From positions 248,001-312,000 of the forward strand of contig NZ_CP034767.1 in assembly GCF_004005995.1 (NCBI RefSeq): DNA of 64,000 bases, written 5' to 3'. A program made the position numbers and the translations under genes. Every line of letters begins with the position of its first letter. Position 1 is the first letter of the stretch. Positions 56,613-64,000 of the stretch are shown here, piece after piece. The stretch comes from Devosia sp. 1566 (GTDB lineage: Bacteria; Pseudomonadota; Alphaproteobacteria; Rhizobiales; Devosiaceae). The notes below the pieces were generated by a model. The model ran no database searches. It was given only the letters and a program-made list of their open reading frames with translations, and was not told where the DNA came from.

Positions 56613-58109
56613 TCACTCGGTGACCTCCGCCCGCCCACGCCGCACAAAGGAAGTCGTGGTCGCCAGCAGCACCGCAATGCCGATCAAGACGAAGGTCAGG
56701 CTGATCGGGCGCTCAAGGAACACCATTGGATCGCCGCGCGACAAGGTCATGGCGCGCCGGAAATTCTCCTCGAACATGGGCCCCAGAATGAAGCCGAGGA
56801 TGAAAAGGGCCGGGTTGCACCCTGCCGCCTTGAGCAGGTAGCCAAGGGCACCAAAGAACACGAGCGAATAGATGTCAAAGCTCGATGAGCCCATGGTGAA
56901 CACGCCCACGCAGGCAAAGGCGAGCACGAACACATAAAGCCAGTGATAGGGGACGCGTAGCAGCCGCACCCAGAGCCCGATCAGGGGCAGGTTGAGGATC
57001 ACGAGAAGCAGATTGCCGACCCACATCGAAACGATCAGCCCCCAGAACAGCTGGGGATGGTCACCCATCATGCGCGGGCCTGGCTGCACGCCATGGATCA
57101 TGAAGGCCCCCAGCATCAGCGCCATGGTCGGGCTGCCCGGAATGCCAAGCAGCAGCGTGGGAATAAAGGCAGTCTGGGAGGCCGCATTGTTGGCCGATTC
57201 GGGCCCGGCAACGCCCTCGACAGCGCCTTTGCCGAACTGCTCGGGATGCTTGGAAACACTGCGCTCGACCATATAGGCGGTGAACGAGCTCATGGCCAAG
57301 CCAGCCCCCGGCAGCACGCCCAGCAGCGCGCCCATGCCGGTGCCGCGCAGCGCCGCTGGCCAGGAACGCCGGAAGTCCTCACGGCTCGGCCAAAGCCGGC
57401 CAATATTCCGCGAGGACACTGCGTCGCCCTGCGGCGCGCCGATATTGCCGATGATCTCGGCAACGGCGAACAGTCCCACTGCCAGCACGGCGAAATCTAT
57501 GCCATCGCGCAGTTCGGGAATGCCAAAGGTGAACCGGAACATGCCGGTCGACACGTCCGAGCCAACCGAACCGAAGGCCATCCCCAGCAGGGCCACCCCG
57601 ACGCCCTTGACCACGCCACCCCGCGTCATCGCCGCGGTGCTGAGCAGGGCGACGAAAACCAGGGCTGCATATTCTGCGGCGCCAAAGCGCATAGCGATGA
57701 GGGCCAATGGCGGCCCGGCGAGCGCGATCAGCAAGGTGCCGATGGTGCCGGCAAAAAACGAGCCCAGCGCCGCTACCGCTAAAGCCGCCCCGGCACGGCC
57801 CTGTCGCGCCATCTGGTGGCCGTCGATGCAGGTCACCGCCGAAGACGCTTCCCCCGGCAAGTTAACGAGGATGGACGTGGTGGAGCCACCATAGGCCGCA
57901 CCATAAAAGATGCCCGCCAGCATGATGATCGAGGCTTCCGGCGTGAGCCCGAAGGTAAGCGGCAGCAGCAGCGAGATGGTGATGATCGGTCCAACGCCGG
58001 GCAGCACGCCGATAGCGGTTCCGAGGGTCACCCCCAGGAGGCAATACATCAGGTTGATCGGGGTTACGGCGACCTGGAGCCCCAGGGCCAGCGAAGCAAA
58101 GAGATCCAT
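56613..58109 (-). CDS. tctA: TctA large permease subunit
   Basis: A 498-aa membrane protein of the TctA family (about 12 segments). It has the conserved N-terminal GVLPGVGPIITISLLLPLTFGL and YGGSTTSILVNLPGEASSAVTCIDGHQMA repeat, and its partner repeat in the second half (GVLPGAGLAMSSF; AFIPTLLLGIPGSPTMALMLGAFMIHG). It transports the carboxylate with TctB. It begins 2 bp after the tctB stop. The 195-bp gap to the convergent MmgE gene holds no gene. Confidence 0.95.
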   Translation of the reverse strand: MDLFASLALGLQVAVTPINLMYCLLGVTLGTAIGVLPGVGPIITISLLLPLTFGLTPEASIIMLAGIFYGAAYGGSTTSILVNLPGEASSAVTCIDGHQMARQGRAGAALAVAALGSFFAGTIGTLLIALAGPPLALIAMRFGAAEYAALVFVALLSTAAMTRGGVVKGVGVALLGMAFGSVGSDVSTGMFRFTFGIPELRDGIDFAVLAVGLFAVAEIIGNIGAPQGDAVSSRNIGRLWPSREDFRRSWPAALRGTGMGALLGVLPGAGLAMSSFTAYMVERSVSKHPEQFGKGAVEGVAGPESANNAASQTAFIPTLLLGIPGSPTMALMLGAFMIHGVQPGPRMMGDHPQLFWGLIVSMWVGNLLLVILNLPLIGLWVRLLRVPYHWLYVFVLAFACVGVFTMGSSSFDIYSLVFFGALGYLLKAAGCNPALFILGFILGPMFEENFRRAMTLSRGDPMVFLERPISLTFVLIGIAVLLATTTSFVRRGRAEVTE

Positions 58110-58111
58110 GC

Positions 58112-58573
58112 TCAGAACCTCCAGGCCACAAGGCGGAACGGGATGCCAAGGCCATAATAGAAGATGGCGACAATCAGCACTGCCACGACAACCAGAACGG
58201 CGAGCATCTCAAGCCGCCGCCCGCCACTTTCGGCAAACCAGCTGATGCACACCAGCGCCGTGAGCGCGGGCAGCAATCCGAGGGGACCCACCAGCAGGCC
58301 AAAGGCCAACACTGCCGCCAGGATCACCAGCAGTGGGCGCATCTCGGAGCCTGGGAATGCGGAAACAAAGGCCTGTCCAGCCCGCCGTGCTGCCGCCGTT
58401 TGCACCAGTTGGGCCACCCCCATGATCAACAGGCCGCACCCGGCAAGCACCGGCATGGCGCCCGACCCCAGGGCCGAGAAGGTGCCAAAGCCATAGCCCC
58501 ATCCCACCACCGTGGCGATCGCGCCAAAGACCAGGAAGATCAGTGCGGCAAGAAGGTCGGCATGTATTGTCAT
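58112..58573 (-). CDS. tctB: TctB small permease subunit
   Basis: This 153-aa protein has four membrane segments of the TctB type (ALIFLVFGAIATVVGWGYGFG; MPVLAGCGLLIMGVAQLV; LLVILAAVLAFGLLVGPLGLLPALTAL; LAVLVVVAVLIVAIFYYGLG). It is poorly conserved in sequence, and context next to tctA makes the assignment firm. An IclR-type box lies 110 bp upstream. Confidence 0.9.
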   Translation of the reverse strand: MTIHADLLAALIFLVFGAIATVVGWGYGFGTFSALGSGAMPVLAGCGLLIMGVAQLVQTAAARRAGQAFVSAFPGSEMRPLLVILAAVLAFGLLVGPLGLLPALTALVCISWFAESGGRRLEMLAVLVVVAVLIVAIFYYGLGIPFRLVAWRF

Positions 58574-58683
58574 GGTGGGAAGTCCAAATGGCAGGAAAGT
58601 CAGAAACGGCGCGCGAGCACCGACCGAGTCAACGCAGCGACCCTTGCTAGAGCATGTCGATCGAACAATGCTGCCCCGCGCAG

Positions 58684-58700
58684 ATTCCGCTGCGCGGAAC
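58684..58700. promoter_or_regulatory. IclR-type box between iclR and tctB
   Basis: ATTCCGC-TGC-GCGGAAC contains the perfect dyad TTCCGC/GCGGAA, just past the iclR stop and 110 bp upstream of tctB. An overlapping second palindrome (CCGCGCAG-ATTCCG-CTGCGCGG) could act as a terminator stem for iclR. Confidence 0.65.
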
Positions 58701-58702
58701 GG

Positions 58703-59491
58703 TTAGCCACGATGCACGGTGAGCCGTTCCACCTCGGCGTTGATGCCTTCGGCAGCGCGCTTGAGCGCGGCGACGGAATCATCGCGTGAGCCAAATGCAT
58801 TGGTCGCTGTGCGGAAATAGGTCAGGCCGATGCTCGCCTGCACCCCACCCCGTCCCATGATTGGCACCGCCACCGTGTCGGAGGTGCGCGGTTCGGCCCC
58901 GGGATCGCGCATGGCATAGCCGCGATCACGGATGGTGCGAACCATGCGCCGAACCTTGTCGGGATCCCGATCCAAAGGGGTTTCCAACTCCGGCGCCGCA
59001 GATGTTTCGGTCAGCAGTTCCTCGATCCTGGCGTCGCTGCAAGCGGCGAGGAAAGCGCGGCCCAAGGCGCGGGTAAAGAGGCTCAGCCGCATATTGATGG
59101 TGGCGTGAAAGGGCGAGATCGGGCTGTCATGCACCGTCGAATAGCGCACGATCACGGCGTTGCGGTCAAACACCGCAATGGCAACCGGCCATTTGAAGCG
59201 CGCGCTGAGCTCCATTGCCCAGGCGCGCCCGGCTTCTACCACCAGCGGGTCGCCGTGAAAGCCGCTGCTGAGGGAGGTAACGAGGGAGGTGATCTGGTAG
59301 CCTGCCTGGCGCCGGTCATTGCTGACAAAGCCATTGCCCACAAGGGTCTTGAGCAGGCGCACCAAGGTTGGCTTCGGTAGCCCGGTGGTTTGATGCAGCG
59401 ACAGAATGGTGGAGTGCGGCTCCCGGTTCATGGCCTGCAGAATGGCCAGCACCCGGCTTGCCGCCCGCACCTCGTCGTCACGCTCCCGCAT
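58703..59491 (-). CDS. IclR-family regulator of the TTT system
   Basis: A 262-aa protein with an N-terminal winged HTH (ASRVLAILQAMNREPHSTILSLHQTTGLPKPTLVRLLKTLVGNGFV) and an IclR effector domain (about 80-255). GGAGGGG precedes the ATG. It heads the iclR-tctB-tctA strand. Similar boxes upstream of itself, tctB and tctC point to a local regulon. Confidence 0.88.
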   Translation of the reverse strand: MRERDDEVRAASRVLAILQAMNREPHSTILSLHQTTGLPKPTLVRLLKTLVGNGFVSNDRRQAGYQITSLVTSLSSGFHGDPLVVEAGRAWAMELSARFKWPVAIAVFDRNAVIVRYSTVHDSPISPFHATINMRLSLFTRALGRAFLAACSDARIEELLTETSAAPELETPLDRDPDKVRRMVRTIRDRGYAMRDPGAEPRTSDTVAVPIMGRGGVQASIGLTYFRTATNAFGSRDDSVAALKRAAEGINAEVERLTVHRG

Positions 59492-59501
59492 CCACCCCTC
59501 C

Positions 59502-59518
59502 GTTCCGCCTGCCGGAAC
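59502..59518. promoter_or_regulatory. IclR-type box at the iclR start (autoregulation)
   Basis: GTTCCG-CCTGC-CGGAAC, a perfect 6-bp dyad with 5-bp spacer, lies 10 bp before the iclR ATG and directly next to its Shine-Dalgarno sequence. It shares its layout with the boxes at 58684 and 53837. Confidence 0.68.
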
Positions 59519-59742
59519 TCACTCAAAGCGGATTTGTCGCTGCCGCGCAAGGGTGGATAGGTGGCCGCGATTAGTCGGATAACTGTCCACCGGCAACGAC
59601 AAAAAACCGTATACAAGCCGGCGGGGTCATTGCCGGCATCGGTCGGTCCCTTGATCAGTGCGGTTCGGCGGCGTTTTGCCCGGCGCTCCGCCATGAGCCC
59701 GCGGGCGGGTGATCCCTTCCACCAGTACAGGAGCAAGCCAGC

Positions 59743-60756
59743 TTGCGCATTGTTGAAATTACCCGTCCTGGCGGGCCCGAAGTGCTGCAGATCGTTGAAG
59801 GTCCGGTGCCGGTGCCTGGCCGGGGCGAAGTCCTGTTGCAGGTGCTTGCCGCGAGCGTCAACCGCCCCGACATCCAGCAGCGCCGTGGGCTTTATCCGCC
59901 GCCGCCGGGTGTCACCAATATTCCCGGCCTCGACGCTGCAGGTCGGATCGCGGCGGTGGGCGAGGGCGTCTCGGGCCTTGCGATTGGCGACGCAGTTTGC
60001 GCCCTCACCAATGGTGGGGCTTATGCCGATCAGGTTGTCGTGCCGGCTGTGCAATGTATGCCGGTTCCTGCGGGCTTCAGCTTCATCGAGGCGGCTTCGC
60101 TGCCCGAAGCTCTGTTCACCGCCTGGAACAACATCATCTGGTTGGGCCGGCTGGGCGAAGCAGAAACGCTGCTGGTTCAGGGCGGCTCCAGCGGCGTTGG
60201 GATGGCCGGTATTCAAATGGCCAAACTGCTGCGGCGGGCCAGGGTATTTGCAACCGCCAGCACCGCTGAAAAGCGGGATGCCTGCACCCAACTGGGGGCC
60301 GATGCCGTGTTCGACTATCGCGAGGATTGGGCCGGCGCCATTCGCCGCCATGCTGGCGAACATTGCGTCGATGTTGCGCTTGACGCTCAGGCCGGCCCCA
60401 ATGTGCAAGTGCAACTCGATCTCATGGCCCCTGACGGGCGGCTGGTCTTCATCGCCAGTCACCAGGGTCCCACCGCCGAGGTCAATATCCGCGATCTGGT
60501 GCGGCGTCGGCTGACGCTCACAGGATCCACCCTTCGCCCGCGCCCCCCAGCTTATAAGGGAAAGATCGCGCAGGCACTTGTCGCCCAGGTCTGGCCGCTT
60601 CTTGAAACCGGCCGTATGACCACCCGAATTCATTCGGTGTTCCCGCTCACCCAGGTCCAGCAGGCTCACGCGGTGCTGGATGCCAACGAGCAGTTGGGAA
60701 AGGTAGTTTTGTCCCTGGACGAGGAACAGGCCCGAGACGTTCCGGGGCGCGCCTAA
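59743..60756 (+). CDS. NADPH:quinone oxidoreductase-like (zeta-crystallin MDR)
   Basis: This 337-aa medium-chain reductase begins at a TTG (AGGAG 9 nt upstream). It has the quinone-reductase N-terminus (MRIVEITRPGGPEVLQIVEGPVPVPGRGEVLLQVLAASVNRPDIQQRRGLYP) and the Rossmann motif VQGGSSGVGMAGIQMAK, and no zinc ligands. It reduces quinones or enones with NADPH. It is convergent with pcaR and has no visible link to the beta-ketoadipate genes. Confidence 0.9.
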   Translation: MRIVEITRPGGPEVLQIVEGPVPVPGRGEVLLQVLAASVNRPDIQQRRGLYPPPPGVTNIPGLDAAGRIAAVGEGVSGLAIGDAVCALTNGGAYADQVVVPAVQCMPVPAGFSFIEAASLPEALFTAWNNIIWLGRLGEAETLLVQGGSSGVGMAGIQMAKLLRRARVFATASTAEKRDACTQLGADAVFDYREDWAGAIRRHAGEHCVDVALDAQAGPNVQVQLDLMAPDGRLVFIASHQGPTAEVNIRDLVRRRLTLTGSTLRPRPPAYKGKIAQALVAQVWPLLETGRMTTRIHSVFPLTQVQQAHAVLDANEQLGKVVLSLDEEQARDVPGRA

Positions 60757-60766
60757 GGGGAATAGG

Positions 60767-61504
60767 TCAGCGCAACATTGTCCTGAGCTCCGCCTGAACG
60801 GACTGCATGCCCGCGAGATAGAGCTCAGGCAGGGCCTCGATTGAAGCTTGGCTGGCCGAAACGCCCACATTGATGGCCGCCACTGTCTGCCCTCGCGAGG
60901 TAATCACCGGAACGGCGATCGAGCGCAAGCCGAGCTCAACCTCCTGGTCGATCAAGGCAAATCCCTGGGCCCGCACGCGGCCCAGTTCTGCCAGGATATC
61001 CTCGCTCCGGGTCCGCGTGTAACGCGTGCGCGGCGGCAGTGGTCCAGCCAAGCGGGCCGCCGCTTGGCTTTCCGGCAGGGCTGCGAGCATGACGCGGCCC
61101 ATTGAGGTGCAAAAGGCGGGTAAGCGGGAGCCCGGCATCAAGGCAATCGACATCACTTTCCGCTGCGCTGCCCGCGCCACGTAAACGATCTCGTCACCAT
61201 CAAGGATCGACGCCGAAGAGCTTTCCCCCAGTTGCTCGGACAGCTGGTCGAGCAGCGGCTGCACCAGCTGTGGCAGCGGCATTGTCGCGAGACAGGCCGT
61301 TCCCAGACGCAGCACCCGCGGGGTCAGGGTGAAGTATTTTCCATCGTAATCGGCATAGCCCAGCTGCGCCAGGGTCAGGAGGCATCGCCGCGCGGTGGCG
61401 CGATCGAGCCCCGAAGCGGCGGAGACCTCGGCAATGGACTGGCGGGGACGCTCGGCGGTGAAGGTTTCGATCGCGGCCAGCCCTTTGGCCAACCCGCCCA
61501 TCAT
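60767..61504 (-). CDS. pcaR: PcaR-type IclR-family regulator
   Basis: An IclR protein with HTH (GLAKGLAAIETFTAERPRQSIAEVSAASGLDRATARRCLLTLAQLGYA) and effector domain, most like PcaR/PobR activators of the beta-ketoadipate pathway. It is divergent from pcaIJF. The longest frame starts at GTG 61573, but that region contains a perfect operator-like dyad. The true start is therefore more likely at ATG 61504 (about 245 aa) or at GTG 61525 or 61531. Confidence 0.87.
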   Translation of the reverse strand: MMGGLAKGLAAIETFTAERPRQSIAEVSAASGLDRATARRCLLTLAQLGYADYDGKYFTLTPRVLRLGTACLATMPLPQLVQPLLDQLSEQLGESSSASILDGDEIVYVARAAQRKVMSIALMPGSRLPAFCTSMGRVMLAALPESQAAARLAGPLPPRTRYTRTRSEDILAELGRVRAQGFALIDQEVELGLRSIAVPVITSRGQTVAAINVGVSASQASIEALPELYLAGMQSVQAELRTMLR

Positions 61505-61540
61505 GTCGCGCTGCAATACAGCCACCGTCACCTGCCCGTT

Positions 61541-61573
61541 GTGCGATATGTCAACAAAGACCAGATATCGCAC
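61541..61573. promoter_or_regulatory. PcaR operator-like inverted repeat
   Basis: GTGCGATAT (61541-61549) and ATATCGCAC (61565-61573) are perfect 9-bp arms around a 15-bp spacer, midway between pcaR and pcaI. The location fits control of both divergent promoters. Confidence 0.78.
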
Positions 61574-61635
61574 AAGTCACATTGCCGGCCAACCCACCAT
61601 TTGGGTATCCCAGCGCAACAGCAAAGGGGTTGCTC

Positions 61636-62358
61636 ATGGACAAGACGGTCGCCGATCTGCCTGCTGCATTGGCAGGCATCCAATCGGGCATGACACTGAT
61701 GATCGGCGGTTTTGGTGGCTCGGGCGCTCCAATAGAGCTCATCCATGCGCTGATCGATCAGTTCGGGCAGACGGGTAGCCCGAACAACCTGACGGTGGTC
61801 AACAACAATGCGGGCAATGGCCGCATCGGCATCGCCGCAATGATCGACGCCGGCATGGTCGCCAAGATGGTGTGCTCGTTCCCCCGCTCCGCCGATCCGC
61901 GCGCCTTCACCGAGAAATACCTGGCCGGCGAGATCGAGCTGGAATTGGTGCCGCAAGGCACGCTGGCCGAGCGCATCCGAGCCGGCGGCGCTGGTATCCC
62001 GGCCTTTTACACCCCGACCAGTTTTGGCACCGACCTTGCCGCGGGCAAGCCGATCGGGGAGTTCGATGGCCGCAGTTATGTGCAGGAACGTTGGCTCAAG
62101 GCCGACGCAGCGCTGATCAAGGCGGAGCTGGCGGATCGCCACGGCAATCTGACCTACCGCAAAGCGGGGCGCAATTTCTCGCCGTTGATGGCCTCTGCCG
62201 CAGCACTCACCATCGTCCAGGCCAGGCGTGTGGTCGAGCCCGGTGAGATCGATCCGGAGCAGGTGATTACCCCGGGCCTCTTTGTCGACCGGGTCATTGA
62301 AATCGCAGATGCACAACAGGAAGAAGCGCTGATGCGCGCCGGAGTAGCCTACGCATGA
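61636..62358 (+). CDS. pcaI: 3-oxoadipate CoA-transferase subunit A
   Basis: A 240-aa protein from the ATG at 61636 (AAGGGG upstream). It has the alpha-subunit CoA-transferase signature (MTLMIGGFGGSGAPIELIHALIDQ) and the VPQGTLAERIRAGGAGIPAFYTPTSFGT loop. With PcaJ it transfers CoA from succinyl-CoA to 3-oxoadipate. The 3-oxoacid versus 3-oxoadipate choice rests on linkage with pcaR and pcaF. Its stop overlaps the pcaJ start (ATGA). Confidence 0.93.
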   Translation: MDKTVADLPAALAGIQSGMTLMIGGFGGSGAPIELIHALIDQFGQTGSPNNLTVVNNNAGNGRIGIAAMIDAGMVAKMVCSFPRSADPRAFTEKYLAGEIELELVPQGTLAERIRAGGAGIPAFYTPTSFGTDLAAGKPIGEFDGRSYVQERWLKADAALIKAELADRHGNLTYRKAGRNFSPLMASAAALTIVQARRVVEPGEIDPEQVITPGLFVDRVIEIADAQQEEALMRAGVAYA

Positions 62359-63032
62359 CCCCCAAGCTCTCCAACGCCCAGATCGCCTGGCGCGCCGCGC
62401 AGGACATCCAGGACGCCTCCTATGTCAATCTGGGTATCGGTTTTCCCGAAATGGTTGCCAAGTTCCAGCCACCGGGGCGGCAGGCCATCTTCCACACCGA
62501 GAACGGGATTTTGAGCTTCGGTGAGAGCCCCGCCGCGGGCGAAGAAGACTGGGACCTGATCAATGCCGGCAAGAAAGCTGTGACGCTCAAGCCCGGAGCC
62601 GCGTTTTTCCACCACGCCGACAGCTTCGCCATGGTGCGCGGCGGGCACTTGGATGTTGCGATCCTGGGCGCCTACGAAGTCGCCGAAAATGGCGATCTTG
62701 CCAACTGGAGCACCGGTCCCAAGGGCGTGCCGGCAGTGGGCGGGGCAATGGATCTGGTGCACGGCGCCAAACGGGTTGCGGTGATTACCGACCATGTCAC
62801 CCGGGATGGCCGTCCCAAGCTGGTCAAGCGCTGCAGCCTGCCGCTGACCGGGGTGGGCTGCGTTACCCGGGTCTACTCGAGCCTGGCCGTGATCGACATC
62901 GACGCGCGCGGCTTTGTGCTGCGCGAAAAGCTTGCCGGGGTAAGCCTTGAGGAACTGCAGGCGCTCACCGGGGCCGAACTGATCATCGAGGGCGACATCT
63001 CCGACCTCACCGCTCCGGAGGACCTGAAATGA
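62355..63032 (+). CDS. pcaJ: 3-oxoadipate CoA-transferase subunit B
   Basis: This 225-aa beta subunit has the catalytic glutamate E49 in HTENGILSFGE and the NLGIGFPEMVAKF opening. It partners PcaI in forming 3-oxoadipyl-CoA. Start and stop codons overlap those of pcaI and pcaF, showing tight translational coupling. Confidence 0.94.
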   Translation: MTPKLSNAQIAWRAAQDIQDASYVNLGIGFPEMVAKFQPPGRQAIFHTENGILSFGESPAAGEEDWDLINAGKKAVTLKPGAAFFHHADSFAMVRGGHLDVAILGAYEVAENGDLANWSTGPKGVPAVGGAMDLVHGAKRVAVITDHVTRDGRPKLVKRCSLPLTGVGCVTRVYSSLAVIDIDARGFVLREKLAGVSLEELQALTGAELIIEGDISDLTAPEDLK

Positions 63033-64000
63033 CCGACGCTTTCATCTGCGCCTATAAGCGCACCCCAATTGGACGCTTCGGCGGCGCCTTGTCGTCCGTA
63101 CGCCCGGACGATCTGGGAGCGGTGCCGCTCCGGGCATTCATGGCCCAATATTCGCAACTCGATTGGGAAGCGCTTGACGATGTGATCTTCGGCAATGCCA
63201 ACCAGGCCGGCGAAGACAATCGCAATGTGGCGCGCATGAGCCTCTTATTGGCCGGTCTGCCAGTGGGCATCACCGGCACGACCATCAACCGCTTGTGCGG
63301 CTCGGGGATGGATGCGTTGATCACCGCCGCCCGCGCTATCCGGGCGGGAGAGGCGGAGTTGCTGATCGCGGGCGGCACCGAATCGATGAGCCGCGCCCCT
63401 TTCGTCATGCCAAAGGCCGAGACCGCGTTTTCGCGTAATGCCGAGATCCACGACACCACGATCGGCTGGCGCTTCGTCAACCCCGAGATGGAAGCGCTTT
63501 ATGGGGTCGATTCCATGCCCCAGACCGGCGAGAATGTCGCGCGTGACTATGCTATCACGCGCGAGGCGCAGGACGCCTTTGCCTTGCGCAGCCAGGAAAA
63601 CGCTCTGCGCGCCCAGGCCAATGGCCGCCTGGCGCTCGAAATTGTACCAGTCGCCATCGCGCAGAAAAAGGGGGAGCCCCTCAGCGTTGGCACTGACGAG
63701 CATCCCCGCGCCGGCTCCAGCCTCGAAACGCTGGGCAAGCTGCGCCCGCTGTTTGCCGGCGGCACCGTGACGGCTGGCAATGCCTCGGGCGTTAATGACG
63801 GCGCCGCGGCGCTGATCATCGCCAGCGAAGCGGCCGCCGCTCGGCACGGCTTGACCCCGATTGCGCGGATTTTGGGTGGAGCGACGGCCGGCGTGCCACC
63901 CCGCATCATGGGCATGGGTCCGGTGCCGGCGACCCAAAAGCTCTGCGCCCGCTTGGGACTGGCCCCCGCCGATTTCGACCATATCGAGCTCAACGAAGCC
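63029..64000 (+). CDS. pcaF: 3-oxoadipyl-CoA thiolase, N-terminal part (cut by window end)
   Basis: 324 codons of a thiolase are present, starting at ATG 63029, which overlaps the pcaJ stop (ATGA). The nucleophile Cys90 (NRLCGSGMDAL), TESMSRAPFVMPKA, GENVARDYAITREAQDAFALRSQ and GNASGVNDGAAAL motifs are visible. The last residues (HIELNEA) reach the beginning of the conserved C-terminal region, so roughly 75-80 residues lie beyond the window. It cleaves 3-oxoadipyl-CoA to succinyl-CoA and acetyl-CoA. Confidence 0.95.
   Translation, partial: MTDAFICAYKRTPIGRFGGALSSVRPDDLGAVPLRAFMAQYSQLDWEALDDVIFGNANQAGEDNRNVARMSLLLAGLPVGITGTTINRLCGSGMDALITAARAIRAGEAELLIAGGTESMSRAPFVMPKAETAFSRNAEIHDTTIGWRFVNPEMEALYGVDSMPQTGENVARDYAITREAQDAFALRSQENALRAQANGRLALEIVPVAIAQKKGEPLSVGTDEHPRAGSSLETLGKLRPLFAGGTVTAGNASGVNDGAAALIIASEAAAARHGLTPIARILGGATAGVPPRIMGMGPVPATQKLCARLGLAPADFDHIELNEA

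Noticed and set aside
59428..60870. A 480-codon minus-strand open frame across the quinone oxidoreductase
   Set aside because: It runs through the promoter region and opposite a clear MDR reductase gene, with low-complexity translation and no start signal.

Overview
The window looks like a high-GC alphaproteobacterial chromosome, probably Hyphomicrobiales (Rhizobiales). The grounds are a MipZ division-site ATPase, a NasS/NasT nitrate-responsive pair, an Atu4866-family protein, an SRPBCC protein with the ANDN-type tail, a pcaR-pcaIJF cluster and many ABC/TTT solute uptake systems. A Devosia-like genus would fit, but that is inference. No rRNA, tRNA, CRISPR array, insertion sequence or prophage was seen. 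Most genes are arranged as regulator plus transporter plus catabolic enzyme.

Layout. 1-3.2 kb: a pdxA-like dehydrogenase with an orphan TctC binding protein, and a divergent LysR regulator. 3.3-7.1 kb: secondary alcohol dehydrogenase, PRC-barrel and SH3 envelope proteins, and an azoreductase facing a LysR gene. 8.1-14.8 kb: LysR/SDR pair, Atu4866 protein, cytochrome P450, two small unknown genes, an MFS transporter and mipZ. 14.8-22.1 kb (minus strand): a nitrite assimilation operon in the order nasT-nasS-leader-nirB-nirD-nirC-cysG. Its leader carries a sigma-54-like promoter, an ANTAR-type hexaloop hairpin and an intrinsic terminator. No nitrate reductase gene is present. 22.2-24.2 kb: GST, and a RidA/TetR divergent pair with three operator-like dyads.

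24.2-29.9 kb: a sugar-type ABC transporter whose two permeases are fused into one chain, with a GntR regulator, a Tat-exported binding protein and a divergent ATPase. 29.9-34 kb: TetR and FAD monooxygenase with twin 20-bp palindromes, a Gfo/Idh/MocA oxidoreductase, and a DUF808 membrane protein. 34.2-43.5 kb: a ten-gene plus-strand unit made of a peptide-type ABC transporter, a cog3964-like amidohydrolase, a RidA protein, a SelA-like PLP enzyme and an IclR regulator, with an IclR-like operator just before the first gene. 43.6-48 kb: ArsR-SRPBCC, then a ClpP-Hsp20-Lon proteostasis trio. 48.2-53.5 kb: NarL-type regulator, outer-membrane channel overlapping a secreted NylB-like serine hydrolase, an HTH protein and an alpha/beta hydrolase.

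53.9-59.5 kb: a complete tripartite tricarboxylate-type transporter. TctC and an MmgE/PrpD enzyme lie on the plus strand, and IclR-TctB-TctA lie on the minus strand converging on them. Three matching 17-bp dyads tie the parts together. 59.7-64 kb: quinone oxidoreductase, then PcaR divergent from pcaI-pcaJ-pcaF, which performs the last two steps of the beta-ketoadipate pathway. pcaF is cut by the window end.
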